DNA from: Asterionellopsis glacialis
Taxonomy: Eukaryota; Bacillariophyta; Plagiogrammaphyceae; Rhaphoneidales; Asterionellopsidaceae
DNA: 29,187 bases
Reading direction: 5' to 3'
Assembly (NCBI GenBank): GCA_014885115.2
Contig: WKLE02000270.1
Span: 4,564-33,750 of the forward strand
Position numbers and translations under genes: made by a program. Below, piece by piece: positions 18,805-28,806 of the stretch. Below the pieces are notes generated by a model. The model saw nothing but the letters and a program-made list of their open reading frames with translations, ran no database searches and was not told the DNA's origin. Within the stretch, counting starts at the first letter, position 1; each line of letters begins with the position of its first letter.

Positions 18805-20879
18805 TTTGGGGGCTGTCACTCGTTCTAATTTTCATCTCAGATTCACCATTGGTTCGACCGCCTGTCTACACGATGATACTGCGAGACACCAAAAACCTAC
18901 ACCAGATGACATGGCAATCAACAATCAACAACATAGAAAGATACAAACACAACAATAAATCAAATGGTAACGGAGGGAAGAGGAGGAGTAGTTGGTGTTG
19001 TGGGACAGAGTACGTCATTCTGTTTGACGTCCACTATTTGTCATTTGTCATAAATCATTGACAATAAATGACACATATGGACAACACAAAAGACAGACCT
19101 TCATGGGTGCGCCAAAAAGTTAAAGCAGTAAACGGGTGGAATGGGGTTTTACCCTAACCTTACTGTATATGGAACACCAAAAGAGACCATTGAAAAAAAC
19201 TTTGATAAAAAATCATTCTTAATGCCTCATTTCCAGCTGCTGTTTTTTCATGCATTGCACCCAAAAAATACAAAAAAAACCACCAAATTTTGACATTAAG
19301 AATGCCTCTAACTAGGTCCTACCGGTAACTAACTCTGTTCTAAACCCTATTGGGTTACAAGTTATAAGCTTATGACATTCATGTTTGTTTCTCTCCTCTT
19401 CCATTTTGCGCTCCTAGAAGCCCATGTAATTCATGTTTGTGTAACGTTTTTAAAAGAATTTGGTTCAGTTGCTATTTTCTCAAGTGACACATACCTGCAC
19501 TATGCTGACAACAATATTGAAAAGGAAGTAAACTTGTTAGGAGTGAATAAATTATGAGCTAATTTAACTAGATATAAAAAAAAACCAACAATCCACCAGT
19601 CAGACTCTGACACCTAATTTTGTGCTGAGTTCTATGGGAAATATTCTTAGAGTTTGCATCTGGTGGGGTTTGGTTCTTCTATGTAGACCAAACTCCTCAA
19701 GGTGGCCAATTAGCACCCATCAGATCACCTGTTTGGTGTTATGACTGGAGGTGTACTGCCATGGAGTGACAGTATGTGTCACTGCATCTAATGTCATTAC
19801 ATCACAACTGGAGTCACACTGATGCAGAGTGTCAGCACATGTGCTCTGTCCATGACACCATCATGTCATGTTCAGTCTGCACTATGGTTGATTGACATCA
19901 CATACCATGTGAGTCGTGTCTTAGTACATAACTTACCTACTGCACAAACTTTGCTATTTTAGTAGTTCTTGCCTGTTTTCCTTTGGTTTTGATTAGTGAT
20001 TTCTTCATATGGCTGCATTTGTAATTCCTCTTTTCTACCAGGTATGACTACTTTAGGACTACCAGAGTTGTCCTGTGTGTTTCAAGATATTTATCATTTA
20101 TCCAGAGATACTCCTTCATGTCCATCTGGCATATGACCTGGTACCCTAACTATTTTTTGCAGACAACAGAGAGTGAGAGTACTAGTAGAGTACATAACTT
20201 TAAAAAAATAGCATGCAACCTTGCAAAGTCATGGACTTGCTTCTTACCCTTGAGAATTTTGGTTTGATGGGGTGGTACAAGGTGCAAGGAAACAAATAAT
20301 TTTACATCTAGTAGTGGAGCTATAGCAAATTTTTATGGGTCTTACATGAATAAATAATAAAGAACAATGATAAAACATTTCTTATTACTATAATGAGTTC
20401 TATCAATTTGATGATTTCATAGGAGATTGAAGTGAAGAAAATTAAGTAATAGTCTGGTCACAATGCTGATTATTAAATCACTTGTTCACCCTTGGTTGGA
20501 CAGGATGAAAACTAGGTGTACTGCCCATGCTGATGCTATGATTTTATCTAAATGGTAAGTCTTCATACATTCATATATGGTCAAGATCATGGTATGTCTT
20601 GTTGTCACATTCTTATGGTCAAGATTAAAAACATTAGCAAAACTTGGTTACAAGCAAGACCAAAAGAAAAGATTCAATATTGCTACAGTCACAATATAGA
20701 TAATTCTATCAGTGCCCATAACTACAATAGTTGACTTTTCCTCTCTGGTCTATTTGTTAATGAGTTAGTCATGAGAACAAATACTATTATCAATAATTTG
20801 ATGTTAAGATGCAACTTTTGCAACTTGTAATTTTTGACTACAGTCACTGCTAGTATCAACTGATACTTGTGTTTGCAGC

Positions 20880-21104
20880 TTAAACAAACTCGTTTGGTAG
20901 TGATATCATATTCTTCTTGACAATAAAAGTTTCTGGTGCTGCTGGTGAGAGTAGTCTCTTAACACATGTGGTGATGATAATTTTACTACACACTTGTAAA
21001 TCACCAGCATGTAAAATTATTGAAGTCAAAGATTTAATTTCATCATGTGCAGCAAGATAGTATGCAGCTGTAATGAAGTCTATAAAACTTCTACTGTTGC
21101 TCCT
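20880..21104 (-). pseudogene. Protein-like 74-codon reading frame, probable fragment of a decayed gene or element
   Basis: Between two stops this frame reads with balanced composition, for example SFIDFITAAYYLAAHD and then CVKRLLSPAAPETFIVKKN, ending LPNEFV-stop. Its amino-acid mix looks like a real folded protein rather than random AT-rich translation. It has no good start codon and no domain I can name. The frames beyond it are full of stops. It is most likely a fossil fragment. Confidence 0.3.
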
Positions 21105-21148
21105 TTACTACAAATCTCTCTATATATTTATAAAATAAAGTTTTATGT

Positions 21149-21192
21149 ATTTGTTCTGCTGAGTGAAGATATTTGTTCTGCTAGGTAAAGAT
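21149..21192. repeat. 22-bp tandem duplication
   Basis: ATTTGTTCTGCT plus GAGTGAAGAT at 21149-21170 is repeated at 21171-21192 with small changes (AGGTAAAGAT). Confidence 0.85.
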
Positions 21193-21560
21193 ATTGGAAA
21201 TATGCATCAATTGTCATTGTTGTATTGTGTGAAGAAGATTGAATAAATTCAAGTCATTATGACATCCAATGTATAAGTTTTAGAACTATTTTTGACAACT
21301 TTAAAGTTGTGACTCCCATGAAGAAGTTGTCACTATCATTGACAACCTCCACATGTTGCTTGATGGGATTGATTGGTGAGGACTGATTTATAAAGGTTTG
21401 GGCTAGATTTTGAACTACAGTGTATGAATAGTTCGCAAGACATCGAAGATTGGGGGAAGAATGGATGAAGCGGTGGATCACTTGTTGATGATAATATCAG
21501 GACTAGTGATCCTAGTGTCTGTGTGTAGCATGTGTGAGTTGAGGATAATGCCGACACAAA

Positions 21561-22039
21561 TAATAATGTTTTTTGGTGTACGAGTACTGTATTGTGATTT
21601 GTGATACCTTTGTAGTCCTACCTAAGAGGTACATGGTACCTGAGGTACTGTAACTGGTAAAGTGGTAGAAATTCTTTGAGAACATTAGATCTTCATTGAG
21701 GGGTTATATAATTTGACTACTATTATACAATAAGTACTTTTGAAGGATATATTGCAAATTTTGGAAAACAATTTCTCGTTCCAACACGCAGAAAATGTAT
21801 TGAAAAAAGGAAAAAAGATTGCTGAGCGAGGGCTTATTTGTGCAACTTACTATTGTGTTCACGATAAGCAGGACTAGAGGACTCCGAAAGCCTGGAACCC
21901 CTCGGGAAACTCATCAAACCACAGGGTGGTTGGCACAACTAACTAGTCGAAATTGACACTGTTTTTACTGCTATTGTTTCGGTTTGAATATCGATACTTA
22001 TTTGTTTTTGGTTCTTCAAAGCATCGAGCCTGATCCGTG
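21561..22039 (+). promoter_or_regulatory. Probable promoter and 5' UTR of the LRR gene
   Basis: This non-coding stretch lies directly upstream of the LRR start codon. It contains a small GTACC cluster (about 21628-21656, GGTACATGGTACCTGAGGTAC). The assignment rests on position. No defined core-promoter element can be placed. Confidence 0.4.
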
Positions 22040-24952
22040 ATGTCGAGTACGTTTGACAAAGAGACGTCTTATTATGAGAGAAAGAAAGCTCGACAAGAGG
22101 CTATGAAACAGTTGGATGATGTTAAAACTCCTGATGGAGAAGATGCTGTTTCGCTTGTATCTGCAGGAACTGGTGGAGGTTCGACAGGTGGTAGTGGTGA
22201 TAGCGCGGGCAGGAGGGCCTCCACAGAAAAATCAACTGGAAACAAAACAGCCATCAGTAAGGCTAGACAATTCTTGTGGGACGAAGATGAGGTTGTTCAG
22301 GAGGATCTCAACGCATCGACATCATCTTTTGAAGACAAGTTAAGGTCATTCGCCAACAATGTGATAGCTTCAGACGAAATACCTCCGAACAGCGGGAGGG
22401 TACGTGCCATGATGAGCCGGATTCCTAGTCTTCGTCCTACCAAGGCGGGGGTTGATGATGAATGGTCTCATCAACGTACCAACTTAGCTCCACAAAGTCA
22501 AACAGATATTTCTGACGCGGATGTGCGGCAAGGTGAAGAAATGCTGTCTGATGTTCGTTTGACTTCTCGTGGAAAACGCAGTACTACTTTCATTGGCTAT
22601 GAAGCTGATGGACATACTAACCCTTTCCTCAATATGTGGCACAACATATTGGACTGGTTTTACTACATGGAAGAATACATCGTCGCTGCAACTGCAGGAT
22701 GCTGTTCTGTACGTAATCGTAGAAAATGGCTTGCGTTCCTTTCTTCCGCTCTGGCTTTTGGCCTCTTGATTTATGGTATTACTCAACTTGCGAAGAATGA
22801 TGGAAGTAGCGATGGAAGTACATCAGCAGTCGCAGCAAGAGCACCACCACCTACTGCTCCCAAAGCCACCTCTAACCCGACAATATCTCCTACAAAAGCT
22901 CCTACGAAAACCGAAGCAGAGCCTACAGCTTCACCCCCAACTGCTGCTGAGGACGAAGAAGATGAGGACGAAGATGATGAAGTAGAAATAGCAGAAACTG
23001 AAGGAGGTGAACCCGTCGCAACCACTATCGAATTTGACTTTGAAATCATCAACGAAGCTCGCTTTGAAGCTATCCACGGTACAATTGCAGAATCTGGTTT
23101 TACTGATGTTAAAATCCTCCAGAACCCTAGTACGCCGCAGTTCAAGGCACTGCGATGGTTATCAGACTTTGATACTGGTCAGATTGATGTTCGCTCGGGT
23201 GCATTGTTACAACGGTATGCCTTAGCAGTTCTTTTTTTTACGACCTATAAGGATGCCGAATCGCACAATATCGATAAATTCGTGGAAGATGCCGATGATT
23301 TGGACGATGATGATGAAGACATCATGTGGGATTACCATGATAACTGGATGTCCGAAAGGGGTATATGTATGTGGTGGGGTGTGTACTGTCCCGCTCGTGT
23401 CCATGAAGGAGTGTTAACAGATTACTACGATGAAAATGCAGATATTATCAAACTGAACCTTACACTAAATAATGTTCGTGGTACTATCCCTCGTGAAATT
23501 ATGGCTCTGGAGAATTTAGAAACGCTTGATCTGAGTATGAACCACCTCTCAGGCACCATTCCTCCTGAAATTGGAGAATTGGTTGAACTTGGTGAGTACC
23601 AAACAAATATTGATTGGTCCATTTAAGGTTTGTGTCCCGAATTATGATGACAAAGGTCTCATATATTTTCAAAACTCTGCTCTTTTTGTTTTGTCATAGA
23701 GTACCTGTACCTTAACTGGAATAAGTTAATAGGTACACTCCCCGAAGAAATTGGTAACTTGGAGTATGTTCGTGATATGCACTTTGGTGGTAATTTTATT
23801 CGGGGAACAATTCCAGACTCAATTCTGGAACTTCGAGAGCTTCGTGCACTTGGATTAAATGAAAACTACTTCAATGGCGCCCTGCCCAACCTTAGCCACT
23901 TGGTCCATCTAATGATTCTTTATCTGGACGATAACCAATTCACTGGAGAAATTCCACCCAGCTATGGTGAAGTTACTACACTAATGGATTTGCGACTCAG
24001 CAAGAATTTCATCCGTGGAAAAATCCCAACTGAAATAGGTCGTTTGAGTCGTCTCGAGCTCCTTTTCCTTGACGATAACACCCTCTCTGGAACTTTGCCC
24101 AACATTTTTGACAACTTGGTCCGTTTGAGGCAGCTTGAGCTCTTCAAAAATCAATTTACTGGCCCTCTGCCACCAAGTATCAGTAATCTGGTTGACCTTC
24201 GAATTCTCTATTTGGACACTAACAAATTTACCGGTGCTGTTCCCGAAGATTGGGCTAATCTCCGGGATCTTAGTAAGTGACAATGGCTTCTTAAGTCACT
24301 TTATTTTGCATTTCATTTCACTGTGCTCACTTTGCTTATTGCATATCAACTTCACAGATGAGTTTTATCTTTACGACACCAATGTAACGGGCCCTTTCCC
24401 TGAGGCTCTTTTGAGTATGAAGGCCTTGCGTGAGTCCACACAATGCATAAAACCCGAACTTTGCAGGTATTGTTATATATTTTTAAAAATGGTTGTCTAA
24501 TGTTGCTCTGCTGTATTCTCTTTTAACTGTTAGGTGATCTTCGCATCCAAAACAACGAAATGACTGGAAGTTTGCCAGAGGAACTCTCCGAATTGTATGA
24601 ATTAGGTACGTGTCTTCACTGATACTATGGATTGGCTTATTATTTTGTATGGTGAGTTGTGGCACTCTCAAAGCTTACTCTCGTATACTCTTTACATCTA
24701 CCCATCTCGCTATGGATTTATTCAGAACATATATATATTGAAGGAAATTATTTCAATGGCACGATTCCTAACTCATTAGGTGAATTAATTCATCTATTGG
24801 AATTCCAGTTCCACGACAATGACTTTACGGGGAAGGTTTCTGAAGATGTTTGCGACTTGAAGGAAGACTTCCGTGCGATGTGGTTCACTGCGGATTGTGA
24901 TTCTGTGTTTGGCAGTATTGAGTGCAAATGCTGTGATGAATGCTATTCTTAG
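22040..24952 (+). CDS. Membrane-anchored leucine-rich-repeat protein (diatom LRR receptor-like), five exons
   Basis: Exons are 22040-23591, 23700-24272, 24358-24429, 24534-24605 and 24726-24952, and the product is 831 residues. All introns are GT..AG and phase 1. ATG 22040 is chosen; the codon before it is GTG. The N-terminal 229 residues are polar and probably cytosolic. One membrane segment begins at W230 (WLAFLSSALAFGLLIYGI) and ends near 252. A Pro/Thr/Ser stalk (SNPTISPTKAPTKTEAEPT) and an acidic run follow. A cysteine-containing LRR cap (ICMWWGVYC) follows QRYALAVLFF at about 390. Fourteen plant-type 24-residue LRRs with LxxLxLxxNxFxGxIP run from about residue 470 to 800. The C-terminus is Cys-rich (ECKCCDECYS). 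No kinase or other catalytic domain is present, so the role is probably ligand or surface binding. The N-in topology is inferred. Confidence 0.9.
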
Positions 24953-25917
24953 AGACGTATGTTAGAAAATTTGGGGGAATGATTCTAGTGAGATTGAAAA
25001 CATGCTCTACATCAAATCTCAACTAAAGGATATAGCTCGAGTGAATTGTACTGTTTGATTTATAATTCCATAGTTAAAAAATATTGTGCTGTTTTTTATA
25101 CAGTGAATAAGGAGGATTTATTTTTTCGTTTATCTAAGCTTCCCATCGGTAGAATCATTTCTTTTATAGAACTTTATCAGGTGGTACATGACATTTGTGA
25201 TTAAAAAACGAGATTCTTGTTTAAAAATTCAATATACTGTATGTACCCTCACATTGCAACGACGGTTCGGTGGGACTTGTGATCAAAATAGATCACGAAT
25301 CACAAACTTGAAAATTCAAATTATTGTGGTCCTGAAAAAAGGCATACGTACTCCTATTTAAGATACTTCCAAAAGAGTGTTAAGTGAAGGAGCTTGTTGG
25401 AGGGAGTCAAAAGTGTCTTGGAACTCTGTATTTGTCATTTGTACGTGTCAGACTTGGTTGAATATCTAATCGGTTTAAGATTGTGTAATGTGAAGTACAA
25501 GACTGAGCTTATAAATAATATCTGACGTACAGGCGTATTTTCAATCCACAAATTTCACGGGCTTAGTCATTACTGAAAACAAGGACGTAGGACCTACCTG
25601 TAATGAAAATACGAGTCGCAGGGTAATACAAGTCTACCGAGTTTTTTAGACAAAAGTCTTTTATCTTGGCTATCTCGCGACGCATGCGGACACTCTCGAA
25701 CTCTATTGACGAGACGTGTTTCGACTTGTTCGAGATAATGTGTTGGAATCTCTCAACTCTCCACTCTCTACAAAGAGATCCCGTCTCTCTCTAGACGACT
25801 ACAAAGCTTGGATGCAAAGCCTCATGCCACCAACCATACTGACACCGCCGTCGCATACCTACCCCTGAGACTTGCCACCAACAAAATCATTCGTTACAAT
25901 ATAGAAAAAGATTGGAA
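24953..25917. other. Intergenic region between LRR and CCCH genes
   Basis: About 960 nt without a credible gene. The left half is AT-rich 3' sequence. The right 200 nt before 25918 are richer in CTCTC and CTAGA words and should hold the promoter of the zinc-finger gene. Nothing else stands out. Confidence 0.5.
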
Positions 25918-27183
25918 ATGTATAGTTATGGTTCATCTGCACGTGGTGCTACAGGAAAACGTGGCCATGGTGGTCGGAATTATCGTCCGCCTCCAGAGCG
26001 ACGTGATCCAACAACGACACCACCACCTCTTAGAGAATGCTCGTGTCTTTTGGAATTAAATTTGATAGAATATAGTCGTAAATGTGGTCAGGTGCAGCAA
26101 GACGGTAGTCATGACAACAGTAACGGTACTGCTACCAACACCACTTCCAGGCAACAGCAACATCAGCAAGGACGGCAACATCTATGCTTTGGTGGACGAC
26201 ATGGTATGGAATATTGTCAAAAGGAATTACGTCGTCATAGAGTACATTTAATCATACCAGGAAAGAACCAAGCTGGTCCTTTATCAATTGTAGCAAAGAC
26301 ACATCATGATGCTATACCTGCAGCAGAATGGCTACTTCGGCAATTAAATCTTTCGTTGAATACTATTACAAATGACAACAGTAGCAGAAACAACAACAGT
26401 GATATTGGTACCACTTCTGGTAATGTAGCAAATACGCCGGAAGTAGCCACCACCAGGCAGAATCAAGAGGTGACGGAAGAAAGTAATAATAATGATGATG
26501 ATGAATCTGTAACTGGTCGAATTATACTGAATGTAAAGCATCACAGTGTGGAGGAAAATACAATTCATGGAATATTTATTCGTCGACCAACAACAACGGC
26601 AGGGTTTGCTAATACTGTAACACCCTTAGTACCCTGTTGGTTTTTCCGGAGTATAACCAGAACTTCTAGTGTACAAGATTGGTGTATACTTTCATGTGCC
26701 TTAATACAATATAAATACAAACATCATACACGTAGCAGCCTACCGCAGGACAATGGGAGGAGGGGAAGAAGACATGGGATATGCTTTGAATATCAACGTA
26801 CTGGCCAATGCCGTCGAGGCAATCAATGTCGATTCCTTCATGAGGCCACAATTAATGAAGGTGATACCAATGACAATGAAGACGATTTCAATTTAAATCT
26901 TTCCTCTACTACTAACGAGACTGGTATACCAGAAAATAATGCAACACAAGCAACAACTGCTGTCGCTGAAAGTGGTACTGATTTAGAAAAAATAGAAGAG
27001 TCTCTCGCAGTACTGCATACATGTATTGATAATTTACAATTTCGATTAGGAAGAAGTACTGTCGGTAAACTGGACATTTTCATGGACTCACAAGGTCAAA
27101 CAGCATTTGCTTCTGGTACATTTGAGTGTTTAAATATTCTTTCTCAAGAAATCAAAAGTACTGTACATAACTCTTCTGAGTAA
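25918..27183 (+). CDS. Probable RNA-binding protein with KH-like segment and CCCH zinc finger
   Basis: This is an intronless 421-residue protein. I use ATG 25918 because the codon two positions upstream that opens the frame is TTG. The N-terminus is Gly/Arg/Pro-rich (GATGKRGHGGRNYRPPPERR), RGG-like. A KH-like segment at about residues 90-145 contains FGGRHGMEYCQKEL followed by a beta strand and LSIVAKTHHDAIPAAEWLLRQL, matching the G-x-x-G then V-x-G-x-x-x-x-V-x-x-A pattern only loosely. Asn/Thr/Ser-rich linkers follow. A single CCCH finger C289-x8-C298-x5-C304-x3-H308 (CFEYQRTGQCRRGNQC) has the classic RNA-binding spacing. A C-terminal helical stretch of about 60 residues has no match I recognise. 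The role is inferred as mRNA binding in nucleus or cytoplasm. No partner gene is evident nearby. Confidence 0.75.
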   Translation: MYSYGSSARGATGKRGHGGRNYRPPPERRDPTTTPPPLRECSCLLELNLIEYSRKCGQVQQDGSHDNSNGTATNTTSRQQQHQQGRQHLCFGGRHGMEYCQKELRRHRVHLIIPGKNQAGPLSIVAKTHHDAIPAAEWLLRQLNLSLNTITNDNSSRNNNSDIGTTSGNVANTPEVATTRQNQEVTEESNNNDDDESVTGRIILNVKHHSVEENTIHGIFIRRPTTTAGFANTVTPLVPCWFFRSITRTSSVQDWCILSCALIQYKYKHHTRSSLPQDNGRRGRRHGICFEYQRTGQCRRGNQCRFLHEATINEGDTNDNEDDFNLNLSSTTNETGIPENNATQATTAVAESGTDLEKIEESLAVLHTCIDNLQFRLGRSTVGKLDIFMDSQGQTAFASGTFECLNILSQEIKSTVHNSSE

Positions 27184-27603
27184 GCGTGCGGTATCAAATA
27201 TTACATTATACAGCTACAACTTAAAACACTACTTATCATTCCGCTACCAGTGTATGCATTGTACATATGATTCCCATATGACATTGAAAATAGATAATGT
27301 GCATACTTATTCTTGTAACCATACAGTCTACAGGAGCAGATAACATTTTTCCTGAATCGCGCGTAATGCCCTATCCTACAGATGTTGGCCTGTCGATAGT
27401 GTGGGTTTGTACTTTAGTGAGCGTCCTTTGGAGTCTTAAGAAAGTCCGTGGATTGTCGTTGACTTGGTGTTCCAAAAAATGTCACGAATCGTCCAATGAC
27501 TTCGAACCAGGATTCAAATGTTTAAGAAATAATCCTCTAACATGAAGACTAATCATATATCCATATTGCCGCGATTTTGTTTCCTTTGCTATTCGTGAAG
27601 GCT
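27184..27603. other. Convergent 3' intergenic region
   Basis: 420 nt separate two facing stop codons. A small plus-strand frame at 27297-27545 has no domain and overlaps probable 3' UTRs. I see no gene here. Confidence 0.5.
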
Positions 27604-28806
27604 TCAATTCCGCTTGTTCCTTCTTACCATTCTCCCCACGAAACGTATTGGAAGAGTGATAAACAGCATATTTGCATTCAAATTCCACATAGCGTGTGCT
27701 CCAATTGCTGCTAAAAGTCCCTTTTCTTCAAAGGTGGGGGAGAAAATAGTAAGGGATACATATGCTGCAACGAAGCACTGTATGAGTGCGGAGGTAACAA
27801 GCTGTATAACGGCAAGCTCATTGCTTGGGTTAATATTGAATCCCTGCAGGAAAGGTCCAACGTAATTTGAAGCGTGACTAACAGCAAACAATATTGAAGA
27901 TATCAGCACCCAAGGAGTATGGCCTAAGATTTCTGAATTTTTCTTATTTTCTGTTTGATTTGCGATACTTTTGTTGTCTTTCACAACATTGTCGACATCA
28001 CCTTTTTTGTCCTGTACATTAATTGTCCAAAGTCTTTTTATCCCAGAAAGAAAGAAGCTCCGATATATTGTTTCCTCTAAAATTGGAGCTAGAAGAATCG
28101 CACCAAAGTACAAAAGTAGTGGACTTTCTGATGCCCAGTCTAAAATTGTGCGTGATCCGAAATCCACGTTTGTAACCAGCCGAACCACAGATCCGATTAG
28201 TGTTTGCACTGCAGTCATGTATGTTTTTGAACACGCCACCAAAATCATTTTGATCGGTGACTCTGGCAGCTGTAAAAAGAGGTAAATGAAAGGAACTGGT
28301 ACTAATAATGCCAGTAATACCAATAAAGCAATAGGAAAGAAAAAGAGCCCGCTTACAATATTTGAAGTCATATGGGATAATGCAATCAGGATATTGACCA
28401 GCTGAGTGAGCACTTGTCGCCCAAAGTACGGTGATATTATGTATGAGAAAGCTGTGAACATCATAATGACACCGACTCGACCGAGGGCGAAGCGAAAAGC
28501 TCCTTTCAGGAGTTTTGGGAAAGCTGAATGAACTCTTAAACCCTCAGTCTGTAAGGAAGTAATAGATTGCTTTGAAAAGATTCTCTTAATCCCGTTTTTC
28601 ATACCAAATCCTTCACAATTCGAGTCTTTAGAGGCATATTTTTGCAGTTCATCTACAAAAGTTAAAAGTTGTGGAGAGTTGATGTTTCGCGTATGAATGC
28701 GCTTTTTTGTGACTATTCGACTGCACGGGACAACAAAAGCATTCGAGACCGCCAATAGAGTAACTGCATATGTCCAATGGCAAACCTGTCTTGAAAACCT
28801 CGCCAT
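27604..28806 (-). CDS. CPBP (CAAX protease and bacteriocin-processing) family intramembrane protease, probably plastid-targeted
   Basis: This intronless 400-residue protein carries all three CPBP motifs: EETIYR at 244-249 (E244, E245, R249), FxxxH at 307-311 (FAVSH) and HxxxN at 371-375 (HAMWN). These are the glutamate, histidine and asparagine residues of the glutamate-type intramembrane peptidase family that includes Rce1. Several hydrophobic segments lie between about residues 90 and 390. The N-terminus has a hydrophobic signal peptide and then S21-N-A-F24-V-V-P. This fits the ASAFAP-type cleavage site of diatom bipartite plastid presequences, followed by a basic, Ser/Thr-containing transit-like stretch (CSRIVTKKRIHTRN). 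Plastid CPBP proteins in plants occur in chloroplast membranes, so a thylakoid or envelope location is inferred. It is convergent with the CCCH gene. Confidence 0.88.
   Translation of the reverse strand: MARFSRQVCHWTYAVTLLAVSNAFVVPCSRIVTKKRIHTRNINSPQLLTFVDELQKYASKDSNCEGFGMKNGIKRIFSKQSITSLQTEGLRVHSAFPKLLKGAFRFALGRVGVIMMFTAFSYIISPYFGRQVLTQLVNILIALSHMTSNIVSGLFFFPIALLVLLALLVPVPFIYLFLQLPESPIKMILVACSKTYMTAVQTLIGSVVRLVTNVDFGSRTILDWASESPLLLYFGAILLAPILEETIYRSFFLSGIKRLWTINVQDKKGDVDNVVKDNKSIANQTENKKNSEILGHTPWVLISSILFAVSHASNYVGPFLQGFNINPSNELAVIQLVTSALIQCFVAAYVSLTIFSPTFEEKGLLAAIGAHAMWNLNANMLFITLPIRFVGRMVRRNKRN

Larger units (their letters stand above)
16662..19090. other. Intergenic region with GTACC motif clusters; no supported gene
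   Basis: The first 100-200 nt should hold the promoter of the acidic-protein gene. The rest contains only short frames without domains, homopolymer A and T tracts, and many GGTACC-like palindromes. I found no tRNA-like cloverleaf or recognisable protein on either strand. Confidence 0.5.
19091..21560. other. AT-rich decayed region without an intact gene
   Basis: All plus-strand frames are short and hold no recognisable motif. The composition and stop density resemble the transposon island at the left end. One protein-like minus-strand frame is listed separately (20880-21104). A small inverted pair CATTCTTAATG/CATTAAGAATG lies near 19214 and 19294. Confidence 0.5.

Noticed and set aside
18845..18856. 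GGTTCGACC resembling a tRNA B box
   Set aside because: No matching acceptor, D or anticodon arms could be assembled around it.
18759..19061. 100-codon plus-strand frame starting in the hairpin
   Set aside because: It begins in an A/T-tract hairpin, has low-complexity lysine/asparagine content and no recognisable motif.
22037..22039. GTG as the first codon of the LRR protein
   Set aside because: ATG follows immediately at 22040, and eukaryotic initiation at GTG is unlikely.
24460..24470. Alternative acceptor TTTGCAG within intron 3 of the LRR gene
   Set aside because: Using it would break the 24-residue LRR register and read into a stop. The acceptor at 24532-24533 gives an exact 72-nt exon.
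25912..25917. TTG as the start of the CCCH protein
   Set aside because: An in-frame ATG lies two codons downstream at 25918 and is the plausible start.
27297..27545. 82-codon plus-strand frame between the CCCH and CPBP genes
   Set aside because: It has no domain, lies in probable 3' UTR sequence of both genes and has no supporting context.
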